10,754 bases of DNA from Propionibacteriaceae bacterium (GCA_031254155.1 JAIRVA010000176.1:1-10754), one strand, 5' to 3'. Positions 1 through 6,845 are shown, numbered from the stretch's first letter. Program-made: numbers and translations. Notes: generated by a model not told the origin, from the sequence alone.

Positions 1-249
1 ACTCCGTCGCCCACGCTCACGCCGTCCCCGAGCCCGACGCCGAGTCCGTCGCCGACGCCGTCCCCCACACCGACACCGAATCCGTCGCCGACGCCGAGTC
101 CGTCTCCGTCCCCGACTCCGTCGCCCACGCTCACGCCGTCCCCGAGCCCGACGCCGTCCCCCACGCCGACGCCGAGTCCGTCTCCGAACCCGAGCCCATC
201 CCCTTCGCCGAGTCCGTCGCCGTCGCCGACTCCATCTCCGTCGCCGTCG
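1..249 (+). repeat. Pro-Ser/Pro-Thr coding microsatellite with nested 114-bp duplication
   Basis: A hexanucleotide-like tract (CCG alternating with TCG/TCC/AGT/AGC/ACG/ACC codons) encodes 83 alternating Pro-Ser/Pro-Thr residues. Within it, bases 1-42 are repeated exactly at 115-156. The following stretches also match, once an 18-bp segment (43-60) present only in the first copy is skipped. This shows duplication of a larger unit rather than only drift of a hexamer. The left end of the tract is outside the window. Confidence 0.85.
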
Positions 250-624
250 CTCGGCCTCGCGGTTCACGGTACCGGCCGGGACTTCGTGTTCGTGGGGTCG
301 GGGTTCACGCCGGGCGAGTTGGTGTCGGCCCAGATCCACTCGTCGCCGGTTGACCTCGTCCCGCAGGTGGCCAATGCGGCGGGGGTGGTGTCGTTCGCAT
401 GGTCGGCGCCCGCGGGCTTCGCGGCTGGCACCCACGAGATCCGGCTCACCGGGTCAGCTAGTACGGTGACGACAACTTTCACGGTCGCGGCCGATGGTGT
501 CACGGCACCGACGGGTGGCATCGCCGTGCCCGGTCCCGTCCAACCGCTGGTGCTCCTCCTCGTACTCACCGTCGGCGTGATCGGCGCGGGGAGCCGGTCA
601 CTCAGGCAGCGCCCCAACTGTTGA
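1..624 (+). CDS. Surface protein with Pro-Ser/Thr linker, C-terminal part (5' truncated)
   Basis: The reading frame is open from the first base and ends at TGA 622-624, so only the last 207 residues are present. The first 83 residues are an almost pure Pro-Ser/Pro-Thr alternation, an extended wall-spanning or O-glycosylatable linker. A compact beta-type domain of about 75 residues follows, starting near VHGTGRDFVFVGSGFTPGE and ending near THEIRLTG and TFTVAADG. It resembles the Ig-like repeats (GSGFxPGExV...GTHxIxLTG) common in actinobacterial surface proteins. The C-terminus is a short spacer containing TAPTGG, one hydrophobic segment (PLVLLLVLTVGVIGAG) and a basic tail (RSLRQRPNC). This has sorting-signal layout but no LPXTG. 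It is probably exported and membrane- or wall-anchored. The enzymatic or adhesive part lies upstream of the window, so its function is unknown. Confidence 0.85.
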   Translation, partial: TPSPTLTPSPSPTPSPSPTPSPTPTPNPSPTPSPSPSPTPSPTLTPSPSPTPSPTPTPSPSPNPSPSPSPSPSPSPTPSPSPSLGLAVHGTGRDFVFVGSGFTPGELVSAQIHSSPVDLVPQVANAAGVVSFAWSAPAGFAAGTHEIRLTGSASTVTTTFTVAADGVTAPTGGIAVPGPVQPLVLLLVLTVGVIGAGSRSLRQRPNC

Positions 625-646
625 CCCCGTGCGATCCTCGCGGGGT
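624..646 (+). terminator. Terminator-like hairpin after the surface-protein gene
   Basis: ACCCC (624-628) pairs with GGGGT (642-646), and GCGA (631-634) pairs with TCGC (638-641) around a TCC loop, leaving a two-base bulge (GT). The stem starts at the last base of the stop codon. What follows (GTGGTTCTGGTTGC) is only mildly T-rich, so this would be a weak intrinsic terminator of the short-tail type frequent in high-GC Gram-positives. It is inferred from sequence pairing only. Confidence 0.45.
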
Positions 647-715
647 GTGGTTCTGGTTGCAGATGAGGATCACGCCCGATCTGACCGTACTCGCTGGCAA
701 GTCGGCGCGCCCTGG

Positions 716-780
716 GCTCAATTGCCCAAGTTGTGTCGCAGTTACCCTGGGTTTGGTCTACACAGCTTGGGCAGTTGAGC
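716..780. repeat. Long imperfect inverted repeat (21-nt arms, 23-nt loop)
   Basis: Arm 716-736 (core GCCCAAGTTGTGT) and arm 760-780 (core ACACAGCTTGGGC) are complementary at 19 of 21 positions. The two non-Watson-Crick pairs (722/774 and 731/765) are T opposite G, so the + strand RNA could pair along all 21 positions with two G-U wobbles. No T tract follows, so it is not a classical intrinsic terminator. The loop is 737-759. Possible identities are the end of a decayed insertion sequence, a MITE-like element, or a structured RNA. The sequence alone does not decide. Confidence 0.7.
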
Positions 781-807
781 ACTAGCCCGCTGGAATCCCG
801 GTCTCGC

Positions 808-821
808 GCCCAAGTTGTGTC
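808..821 (+). repeat. Third copy of the 14-bp core GCCCAAGTTGTGTC
   Basis: GCCCAAGTTGTGTC at 808-821 is identical to 724-737, the inner part of the left arm of the upstream inverted repeat, and in the same orientation. The sequences flanking the two copies differ (GCAGTTACC versus ACTGAGGACC). Repeated short cores in both orientations within 100 bp suggest either insertion-sequence end remnants or a multi-site binding sequence. Confidence 0.6.
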
Positions 822-968
822 ACTGAGGACCCGAGAACCGGGGGTACGAGGCCAGAGTGGCCGGGGCCCGCCCGGTACATCCCGCGTTAGCGTGATTACG
901 GTCAGCTTTGGCCGGAATTTCGACGCGTTAGCACGCTTTCGCGGGGAAGGAGAGCGGGGGCGAACCAG

Positions 969-974
969 TAGACT
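969..974 (+). promoter_or_regulatory. Putative -10 box of a leaderless metG transcript
   Basis: TAGACT (TANNNT) lies exactly 7 nt before the metG ATG at 982. That spacing puts the transcription start at or next to the A of the start codon. No -35 hexamer is recognisable. The purine-rich GAAGGAGAG at 946-954 is too far (about 27 nt) to act as the ribosome binding site for this ATG. Confidence 0.45.
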
Positions 975-981
975 TGGCCGT

Positions 982-2763
982 ATGGCAAAAATTCTTGCGG
1001 CGGTGGCGTGGCCGTACGCCAATGGCCCACGTCACATCGGGCACGTGTCGGGCTTCGGCGTACCGTCGGACGTCTTTTCCCGGTTCCAGCGTATGGCGGG
1101 CCACGATGTCCTCATGGTGTCGGGCTCGGACGAGCACGGGACGGCGATCCAGGTCCAGGCCGACAAGGAGGGTCTCACCCCGCAGGCGACGGCCGACAAA
1201 TACCATCGCGTCATTGCCGAGGATCTCCAGGGCCTCGGGCTCGCGTACGACCTCTACACGCGCACGACCACGCTCAACCACACCGCGGTTGTGCAGGAAC
1301 TGTTCCGCTCGCTGGCGGTGAACGGGTACGTTGTCCCCCAGACGCAGCTCGGCGCGATTTCCCCGAGTACGGGCCGGACGCTCGCCGACCGCTACATCGA
1401 GGGGACGTGTCCGTTGTGTGGGTACGACGGGGCGCGGGGCGACCAGTGCGACAGCTGCGGGAACCAGCTCGACCCGGTCGACCTCATCAACCCGCGCTCG
1501 CGGATCGATGGCGAAATCCCAAAGTTCGTCGAGACGGAGCACTTCTTCCTCGATCTGCCGGCGCTGTCGGAGTCACTGGGGACGTGGCTCGCGACCCGTT
1601 CCGACTGGCGGCCGAACGTCATGAACTTCTCGCTGCAACTGCTCAAGGACCTCAAGCCGCGCCCGATCACCCGCGACCTCGACTGGGGGATCCCGATCCC
1701 GCTCGACGGCTGGCGCGAGAACCACATGAAGTCGATTTACGTCTGGTTCGACGCCGTGATCGGGTACCTCTCCGCGTCCGTCGAGTGGGCCCGCCGCCGG
1801 GGTGAGCCGGAGGCGTGGCGCGAATGGTGGCAGAACCCCCACGCCCGGTCGTACTATTTCATGGGTAAAGACAACATAACCTTCCACTCCGTCATCTGGC
1901 CGGGAATCCTGCTGGGGGCGAACGGACAGGGTGACCACGGTGGCACGCCTAGTCAGATGGGGATTCTGGACCTGCCGACGGAGATCGTGTCGTCCGAGTT
2001 CCTGACCATGAGCGGGTCCAAGTTCTCGACCTCACGCTCGAAGGTGATCTACGTCCGCGACTTCCTGCGCGACTTCGGGCCGGACGCGCTGCGCTACTTC
2101 ATCGCCGTCGCCGGGCCGGAGAACCAGGACACCGATTTCACGTGGGACGAGTTCGTCCGGCGGACCAACTCCGAGCTGGTCGGGGGTTGGGGCAACCTGG
2201 TCAACCGGTCCATCGCCATGGCCGTCAAGAACAACGGCTGTATCCCGACGCCGGGGACGCTGCAGGCGGTCGACGCGACGTTGCTCGCGACCTCGCGGGA
2301 GGCGTTTGACGTTGTCGGAGGGTTGCTGGACAAGGCGAAGTTCAAGCTCGCCATCGGCGAGGCGATGCGGGTGGTCGCGGCGGCGAACAAGTACCTCTCC
2401 GACACCGAGCCCTGGAAGATGAAGGACGACCCCGCCCGCCGGGACACCGTTTTGCACACCGTGCTGCAGGTGGTGTCGGACGCCAACACCCTGCTGACCC
2501 CGTTCCTGCCGCACGCCGGCCAGAAGGTGTACGAGGCGTTGGGCGGTACGGGGGTGTGGGCGCCGCAGCCGGCGATGCACGAGGTGAGTGAGCCCGGAAA
2601 CGCGGACTACCCCGTGTTGACAGGGGATTATACGGCGGAGGCGGGCAAGTGGGGGTCGCAGCCGGTGGCGGCTGGCCACCCGCTGGCGAAGCCCGTACCC
2701 CTCTTCGCCAAGCTCGACGACGCCCTCGGCCAAACCGGACCCGAGTGGGCACCGGTGGCGTGA
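982..2763 (+). CDS. metG: Methionyl-tRNA synthetase
   Basis: A cytoplasmic class I aminoacyl-tRNA synthetase that attaches methionine to elongator and initiator tRNA-Met, using ATP. The 593-residue product starts MAKILAAVAWPYANGPRHIG. It carries the HIGH motif at residues 18-21 and a four-cysteine zinc knuckle (CPLCG at 143-147 and CDSCG at 156-160), as in the E. coli-like type. The KMSKS loop is degenerate, KFSTS at 347-351 (context TMSGSKFSTSRS). The helical anticodon-binding domain has N469...W478. There is no C-terminal EMAP-type tRNA-binding domain. The frame is open further upstream, but homology begins at MAKIL and no ribosome site supports an earlier start. ATG 982 with TAGACT 7 nt upstream suggests leaderless translation. 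It ends 48 bp before the convergent CPBP gene. Identification is secure. Confidence 0.96.
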   Translation: MAKILAAVAWPYANGPRHIGHVSGFGVPSDVFSRFQRMAGHDVLMVSGSDEHGTAIQVQADKEGLTPQATADKYHRVIAEDLQGLGLAYDLYTRTTTLNHTAVVQELFRSLAVNGYVVPQTQLGAISPSTGRTLADRYIEGTCPLCGYDGARGDQCDSCGNQLDPVDLINPRSRIDGEIPKFVETEHFFLDLPALSESLGTWLATRSDWRPNVMNFSLQLLKDLKPRPITRDLDWGIPIPLDGWRENHMKSIYVWFDAVIGYLSASVEWARRRGEPEAWREWWQNPHARSYYFMGKDNITFHSVIWPGILLGANGQGDHGGTPSQMGILDLPTEIVSSEFLTMSGSKFSTSRSKVIYVRDFLRDFGPDALRYFIAVAGPENQDTDFTWDEFVRRTNSELVGGWGNLVNRSIAMAVKNNGCIPTPGTLQAVDATLLATSREAFDVVGGLLDKAKFKLAIGEAMRVVAAANKYLSDTEPWKMKDDPARRDTVLHTVLQVVSDANTLLTPFLPHAGQKVYEALGGTGVWAPQPAMHEVSEPGNADYPVLTGDYTAEAGKWGSQPVAAGHPLAKPVPLFAKLDDALGQTGPEWAPVA

Positions 2764-2811
2764 CTGGTTACCTTCCCAGGGTGAGGATTGTGGTCACAAA
2801 GCAGAAGAACG

Positions 2812-3642
2812 TTACAACCAACTGACGTACGGGGCGATGAGGGAGTAACCGACGAAGGCGAAGCAGTCGATCAGGGTATGGGCGATGACAAGGGGCATCA
2901 CGCGCTTCCAGCGGAGGTACAGGAAGCCGAAGACGACGCCCATGGCGAGGTTGCCGATGAAACCGCCGTAGCCCTGGTAGAGGTGGTAGCTCCCCCGGAT
3001 GAGAGCCGAGACGATGATGGCGACGACGGGGCTCCAGCCCAGGTTCTTGAGGCGGGTGAGGAGGTACCCCAGCATGACCACTTCCTCGCTGATGCCGGAC
3101 ATCGCGGCGGAACCGAGGAGGACCGGGACCGTCCACCAGACGTCGGTCAGGTTGGCGGGGGCGACCGTGGTGTTGATGCCGATCTCGCGGGCGAGCAGGT
3201 AGAAACCGATGCCGGGGATGCCGACGGCGACGCAGAAGCCGGCCCCCTTGGCGAGATCTGGCCCGGGGCGGGTGAGGTCGAAGCCGATGAGTCGGCGGGC
3301 GTGGCCGAAGGCGAGATGCAACAGGTACAGTGCCAGCGCCGTTTCGGCGAGCGGCAGGATGTAGTAGTACAGCTGGTAGGCGAGGTCGAGCCACGGCCGG
3401 TCCGGGGTGACCGAGTTGTTCATGCTCGTGGTCTGCTCGCTTAAGGGTACGTTCCGGGTCAGTTTCTCGATGAGGCTGAGGATTGAGGAGACAGCGGACC
3501 GCCCGAAAGAGATGGCCAGTACGATGATGATCTCGATGGTGACAAGGCGTTTCGCGGACTGTCCGAGGGTGGGGGCACTCGTGGGCGACTCGCCGGGTTC
3601 ACCGGCAAGCGATCCATCTGCGGCGCGGGCCGTCCCGCTCAT
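2812..3642 (-). CDS. CPBP-family intramembrane glutamic/metallo endopeptidase (Abi-like)
   Basis: A 276-residue polytopic membrane protein with all three CPBP (CAAX protease and bacteriocin-processing, PF02517) signatures. These are EE at 186-187 in ISEEVVMLGYLL, R216 with H220 in IRGSYHLYQG, and H255xxxD259 in AHTLID. Hydrophobic segments are near residues 35-57, 90-112, 133-150, 170-185, 203-215, 228-244 and 249-270. The N-terminal 30 residues are polar and probably cytoplasmic. Family roles are prenyl-protein or peptide cleavage in the membrane, or self-immunity. Nothing here names a substrate. ATG 3642 lies 2 nt after the stop of the proline dehydrogenase gene (TGAGCATG), so the two are probably cotranscribed and translationally coupled. 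A longer frame back to 3729 would run inside the upstream gene and is unlikely. Confidence 0.88.
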   Translation of the reverse strand: MSGTARAADGSLAGEPGESPTSAPTLGQSAKRLVTIEIIIVLAISFGRSAVSSILSLIEKLTRNVPLSEQTTSMNNSVTPDRPWLDLAYQLYYYILPLAETALALYLLHLAFGHARRLIGFDLTRPGPDLAKGAGFCVAVGIPGIGFYLLAREIGINTTVAPANLTDVWWTVPVLLGSAAMSGISEEVVMLGYLLTRLKNLGWSPVVAIIVSALIRGSYHLYQGYGGFIGNLAMGVVFGFLYLRWKRVMPLVIAHTLIDCFAFVGYSLIAPYVSWL

Positions 3643-3644
3643 GC

Positions 3645-4565
3645 TCAGCGCGGCCCGACGAGCGAGCGCAGGAGGAACCGCAGGTTCGCCGCCCGCTCGG
3701 CGAGCCGGCGGACCAGGTAGGCGTACCAATCCCGCCCGAACGGGACGTACACCCGCACGATGTAGCCGAGGTCAGCCAGCCGCTCCTGCTCGATCGGGCG
3801 AACACCGTAGAGCATCTGGAACTCGAAGTCGCGAAGCCCCCGGTTGCTATGCGCCGCGAGCTCCTGCGCGATCTCGATCATGACCGGGTCGTGGGTGGCG
3901 ACGAGTGGCGTACCCGACCCTTCCATGAGCGTCTTCAGGCAACGGACGTAGCAGAGATCGACGTCGTGTTTGACGGTGTAGGCCGCCTGTGGCGGGATGC
4001 GGTACGCGCCCTTGGTGAGTCGGACCCGGGCGCCGCAGACGGTGCAACAGTCGGTTTCGGTCCGCCGGAGACACGCCTGCAACGTACAGCCGACCGTCGG
4101 GAAGTCCTCCCGGAGCGCTTGGACGGTACGGATGGTCTTGGCCGTTGTACCCAGGTTTTCCATGTCGATCGTGATCGTGGTACCGACCTCCGCGGCCTTC
4201 GCCGCGATCCGGCGCGCGTTGGCGGTGGCCAGCGCCTCGCCGTCGCGCAGCAGCAGGCCGAGCGCGGTGAGCTTGACGGCCACCTCGGCGTCTCCGGCCC
4301 AGCCTTCGTCGCGGATGGTGTCGAGCAGGGCGAGGTACGTGACGACGGCCGCTTCGGCCTTCTGGGCGCACGTGACATCCTCGCCCAGCGGGTCCAGCGT
4401 TACTTTCAGCCCCTTGTCGATGAGCCCGGCGACACCGTCACGCGCGGTCTCCCACGACTCGCCGGCGATGAAGCGCTTGACCAGCCCTTTCGTCAGGGGG
4501 CAGGCCACGAGCAGCCGCTTGAACGTCTGGTTGCGGGACAGTGCGAGAAAGAACGCGCGATACAT
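3645..4565 (-). CDS. Proline dehydrogenase (monofunctional, FAD-dependent)
   Basis: Oxidises L-proline to delta-1-pyrroline-5-carboxylate with FAD, passing electrons to the respiratory chain; the first step of proline catabolism. The 306-residue length fits single-domain PutA/PRODH proteins (PF01619). Visible motifs are VTLDPLGEDVT (55-65), VKLTALG (97-103), IDMEN (133-137), RVRLTKGAY (180-188), FEFQMLYGVR (247-256) and YVPFGRDW. The substrate-binding helix YAYLVRRLAE (281-290) keeps both arginines and the glutamate. The start ATG at 4565 follows AAGGAAGG (4583-4576) with 10 nt spacing, one of the few clear Shine-Dalgarno sites here. It is followed by the CPBP gene in the same operon. P5C dehydrogenase is not in the window. 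One oddity is a Cys-rich, about two-residue-short loop DCCTVCG at 172-178. Usual symbols are putA, putB or pruB; none is assigned. Confidence 0.93.
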   Translation of the reverse strand: MYRAFFLALSRNQTFKRLLVACPLTKGLVKRFIAGESWETARDGVAGLIDKGLKVTLDPLGEDVTCAQKAEAAVVTYLALLDTIRDEGWAGDAEVAVKLTALGLLLRDGEALATANARRIAAKAAEVGTTITIDMENLGTTAKTIRTVQALREDFPTVGCTLQACLRRTETDCCTVCGARVRLTKGAYRIPPQAAYTVKHDVDLCYVRCLKTLMEGSGTPLVATHDPVMIEIAQELAAHSNRGLRDFEFQMLYGVRPIEQERLADLGYIVRVYVPFGRDWYAYLVRRLAERAANLRFLLRSLVGPR

Positions 4566-4575
4566 CTCCAGTGGA

Positions 4576-4583
4576 CCTTCCTT
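4576..4583 (-). promoter_or_regulatory. Shine-Dalgarno site of proline dehydrogenase
   Basis: On the minus strand AAGGAAGG lies 10 nt before ATG 4565, with a second GGAG directly abutting the start. It fixes the start codon and contrasts with neighbouring genes that lack such a site. Confidence 0.55.
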
Positions 4584-4608
4584 GGATCGACAGGCCTCGT
4601 ACCCCCCA

Positions 4609-4614
4609 AGCCTA
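4609..4614 (-). promoter_or_regulatory. Possible -10 box for the proline dehydrogenase operon
   Basis: TAGGCT (TANNNT) on the minus strand lies 43 nt upstream of ATG 4565, leaving a leader of about 36 nt that contains the Shine-Dalgarno. A small dyad CCCC-TCAC-GGGG (4616-4627) sits just upstream of it and could be an operator. No -35 match was recognised, so this is tentative. Confidence 0.25.
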
Positions 4615-4665
4615 TCCCCTCACGGGGCGTGTTTGGCCCGGAACGCGCGGGGACCATCCGTCCCA

Positions 4666-4701
4666 CTAGTCATCTCGGTAATAGCCCGATTTCCTGACTA
4701 G
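4666..4701. promoter_or_regulatory. Nested dyad, operator candidate in the divergent intergenic region
   Basis: CTAGTCA (4666-4672) and TGACTAG (4695-4701) form a perfect 7-bp inverted repeat. Inside it lies TCGG (4675-4678) against CCGA (4686-4689), with a nearly common centre. It falls 26 nt before the glyoxalase-like start, about where a -35 element would be, and between two divergent genes. A binding site for a dimeric repressor is plausible, but no regulator gene is nearby. Confidence 0.35.
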
Positions 4702-4714
4702 GCCATAGGGCGGG

Positions 4715-4720
4715 CAGAAT
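4715..4720 (+). promoter_or_regulatory. Possible -10 box for a leaderless glyoxalase-like transcript
   Basis: CAGAAT (near TANNNT) lies 7 nt before ATG 4728, the same spacing as upstream of metG and radA. There is no good Shine-Dalgarno (only GGGCGGGCAG). The weak -10 match keeps confidence low. Confidence 0.25.
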
Positions 4721-4727
4721 AGACGGT

Positions 4728-5363
4728 ATGCATCTCGATCACGTCATCTACGCGGCGGGCCACCAAGGCTTGAAGGCTGAGGCCCTGCGTCTGGAGGAAC
4801 TGCTTGGTGTCGAATCGGTGGATGGCGGACTCCATCCTGGCTTCGGTACCCGCATCCGCCTGATCCCCCTCGTTGAGGGGCGGTACGTCGAGATTGTCGA
4901 AGTCCTCGACCACCCCGCCGCTGAGAAGGCGCCTTACGGCCAGGCCGTCCGCGCCCGCAGTGCCATGGGTGGCGGCTGGCTCGGCTGGGTCATCTCGGTG
5001 GACGACATGGCCCCGTACGAGACCCGCCTGGAGCGGGAGGCCCAACCGGGGGTACGACACTTCCCCGATGGCCGTCGTCTCCAGTGGCAGCAGCTCGGCG
5101 TCAAGGGCCTGATCGCTGACCCGCAACTCCCGTTCTTCATCCGCTGGATCTCCGAACCGTCGGTCCTCCCCTCGGCGTTGCCGGCGACAATCGGCCTCGC
5201 CGAGATCCAGATCGCCGGCTCTCGGACCCGCGTCGAGGAGTGGGTCGGCCGGGACGTCCCCGAGATCTTCGACGGTGTCCGGGTGGTGTTCGACTCGCCG
5301 AGTGGGTACCCCGGAGTGGCGTCCGCCACCTTCGCCGTGGGCGACCGACTGGTCCGGATCTGA
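4728..5363 (+). CDS. Glyoxalase-like (VOC superfamily) protein
   Basis: A 211-residue cytoplasmic protein. Its N-terminus (MHLDHVIYAAGHQGLKAEALRL, then GGLHPGFGTRIRLIPL and YVEIVEVLDHP) matches the glyoxalase-like domain of the Glyoxalase_3 type (PF13468). Residues placed like VOC metal ligands are H5, H36 and E55. The middle part keeps the family's W84..W87..VDD pattern and the PFFIRW motif (135-140). It has no signal peptide or membrane segment. VOC proteins use a divalent metal for isomerisations, dioxygenations or resistance reactions. This subgroup has no established substrate, and the context (divergent from proline dehydrogenase, convergent with radA) does not supply one. The stop is 26 bp from the radA stop. 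The family call is good; the function is unknown. Confidence 0.82.
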   Translation: MHLDHVIYAAGHQGLKAEALRLEELLGVESVDGGLHPGFGTRIRLIPLVEGRYVEIVEVLDHPAAEKAPYGQAVRARSAMGGGWLGWVISVDDMAPYETRLEREAQPGVRHFPDGRRLQWQQLGVKGLIADPQLPFFIRWISEPSVLPSALPATIGLAEIQIAGSRTRVEEWVGRDVPEIFDGVRVVFDSPSGYPGVASATFAVGDRLVRI

Positions 5364-5389
5364 CTCCTAACCTCTCTTGAGTTGTTCAG

Positions 5390-6838
5390 TCAGCACTCAT
5401 GGGCACCTCCCTTCCGGCGCCTGAGGTCGAGGAGGTTCAGGGCGTAGGACACCGTCGGGGCCTCGATGCTCTGCAGAGCCCCGCCGGACCGGTTCCCCCC
5501 TGCGGTGTCGACCATGTCCCGGCGGGTTGAGTCCCCCCGCGACCCGGCGCTCCACCCTTCGGGGACGATGGCGGTGGTCACCCCCAGCCGGGCGGCCTCG
5601 GCCACCCGGCGCTCCATGTCGGCCACCCGTCGTACCTCGCCCGCAAGCCCAATCTCACCGATCGCGACCGTCCCCGCAGGCAGGGGCCGGTCCACGATGG
5701 CCGAGGCCAGCGCGCAGGCCAGGGCGAGGTCGGCCCCCGGATCGACAACCCGCGCCCCGCCGACCGTCGCCGCGTAGACATCCAGGGCGTGGCACTTCAC
5801 CCCGGCCCGGCGCTGGAGGACCGCCAGCACCATCGCGAGCCGGGCGAAGTCCAACCCGTTGCTGACGCGGCGGGGAGTGGTGAGACTGGTCGGCACGACG
5901 AGGGCCTGCACCTCGGTCACCAGTGGACGACGGCCCTGGACGGAGACGGTGACCGCCGTCCCCGGCACGGGTTCGCCGTGGGTGGAGGTGAAGATACCGG
6001 TGGGGTCGGGCACCTCGTGGATGCCCGCGTCGTCCATCTCGAAGCACCCGATCTCGTCGGCCGGACCGAAACGGTTCTTGGTCGCCCGGACCATGCGGAA
6101 CCCCGAGTGGCGCTCGCCCTCGAAGGTGATGACCGCGTCGACAAGGTGTTCCAGTGTCCGCGGGCCGGCGACCGAGCCGTCCTTGGTCACGTGGCCCACC
6201 AGGATGATGGGGACACCCTGTTGCTTCGCCACCCGGATGAGCGCCGACGCCACCTCGCGGACCTGGGTGACGCCCCCCGGCGTACCCTCCACCGTCGGCG
6301 AACCGATTGTCTGCACCGAGTCGACCACTACCAGGCTCGGCTGGACCTGCTCAATGTGGCCGATGATGACGCCGAGGTCGGTTTCGGCGGCCAGATAGAG
6401 CCGTTCGGACTGGGCACCCGTCCGGCCCGCCCGCAGCCGGACCTGGCCCGCCGACTCCTCACCGGTGACATAGAGGGTTGTCCCGCGCGTCCCCGCCCAG
6501 CGCGCGGCCACCTCCAGCAGGAGCGTGGACTTGCCGACGCCTGGCTCGCCGGCGAGCAGGATGACCGCGCCCGGCACGAGCCCGCCGCCCAGCACCCGGT
6601 CCAGTTCGCCCACCCCGGTTGGCAGCCGGGTGGTCGTGGTGGGGTCGACCTCGGTGATCGGTACGGCGCGGGCGAGCGGGATGACCGGCGCCACCCGTAC
6701 CGCTCTGGGCGCGCCCGCTTCCTCGACCGTGCCCCACTGCTGGCACTCCCCGCACCGGCCCACCCACTTCGCCGACGCCCACCCGCACTCCGCGCACCGA
6801 TAGGTACTTTTCACTGCACTGACAACCGCTTTCGCCAT
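5390..6838 (-). CDS. radA: DNA repair protein RadA (Sms)
   Basis: A RecA-related, DnaB-like ATPase that promotes branch migration and processing of recombination intermediates. The 482-residue product has an N-terminal zinc finger (C15, C18, C29, C32 in CAECGW...GRCGECQQWG). Walker A is GEPGVGKST (97-105) and Walker B is LVVVDS (169-174). The RadA-specific KNRFG motif is at 254-258. A Lon-protease-like C-terminal domain contains GARVVDPGADLALACALAS and AIGEIGLAGEVRRV. A Gly/Ser/Arg-rich stretch around 428-458 makes it somewhat longer than the usual 450-460 residues. The start MAKAVVSAVKSTYRC is preferred over an ATG 30 nt upstream, because TAGGTT lies 7 nt before it and homology starts here. 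The PIN toxin gene ends 56 nt upstream on the same strand, so read-through from it is possible. Identification is secure. Confidence 0.96.
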   Translation of the reverse strand: MAKAVVSAVKSTYRCAECGWASAKWVGRCGECQQWGTVEEAGAPRAVRVAPVIPLARAVPITEVDPTTTTRLPTGVGELDRVLGGGLVPGAVILLAGEPGVGKSTLLLEVAARWAGTRGTTLYVTGEESAGQVRLRAGRTGAQSERLYLAAETDLGVIIGHIEQVQPSLVVVDSVQTIGSPTVEGTPGGVTQVREVASALIRVAKQQGVPIILVGHVTKDGSVAGPRTLEHLVDAVITFEGERHSGFRMVRATKNRFGPADEIGCFEMDDAGIHEVPDPTGIFTSTHGEPVPGTAVTVSVQGRRPLVTEVQALVVPTSLTTPRRVSNGLDFARLAMVLAVLQRRAGVKCHALDVYAATVGGARVVDPGADLALACALASAIVDRPLPAGTVAIGEIGLAGEVRRVADMERRVAEAARLGVTTAIVPEGWSAGSRGDSTRRDMVDTAGGNRSGGALQSIEAPTVSYALNLLDLRRRKGGAHEC

Positions 6839-6845
6839 GCAAGCC

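Larger units (their letters stand above)
625..981. other. 357-bp intergenic region, no gene seen
   Basis: No coding frame is credible here. The frame upstream of metG is open from 733, but those residues (SQLPWVWSTQLGQLS...) have no family character and come from the repeats. The region holds the hairpin just after the surface-protein stop, a long inverted repeat (716-780) with an additional direct copy of its core (808-821), and a TANNNT box immediately before metG. I saw no tRNA-like or T-box-like structure. Confidence 0.7.

Noticed and set aside
1..249. CRISPR-like repeat array
   Set aside because: The periodicity is that of Pro-Ser/Thr codons in an open frame, with no regular repeat-spacer structure.
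733..981. 83-residue N-terminal extension of MetG
   Set aside because: The frame is open but the residues derive from the repeat region and have no family match. Homology begins at MAKILAAVAW and no ribosome site supports the earlier start.
625..981. tRNA gene or T-box leader before metG
   Set aside because: No cloverleaf, T-loop with acceptor pairing, or T-box sequence could be assembled. The hairpin lacks the required companions.
2764..2811. Bidirectional terminator between metG and the CPBP gene
   Set aside because: Only a 5-bp GTGAC/GTCAC pair with a long unpaired interior was found, which is not convincing.
3643..3729. Longer N-terminus for the CPBP protease
   Set aside because: It would lie entirely within the proline dehydrogenase gene. 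ATG 3642, 2 nt after that stop, is the natural coupled start.
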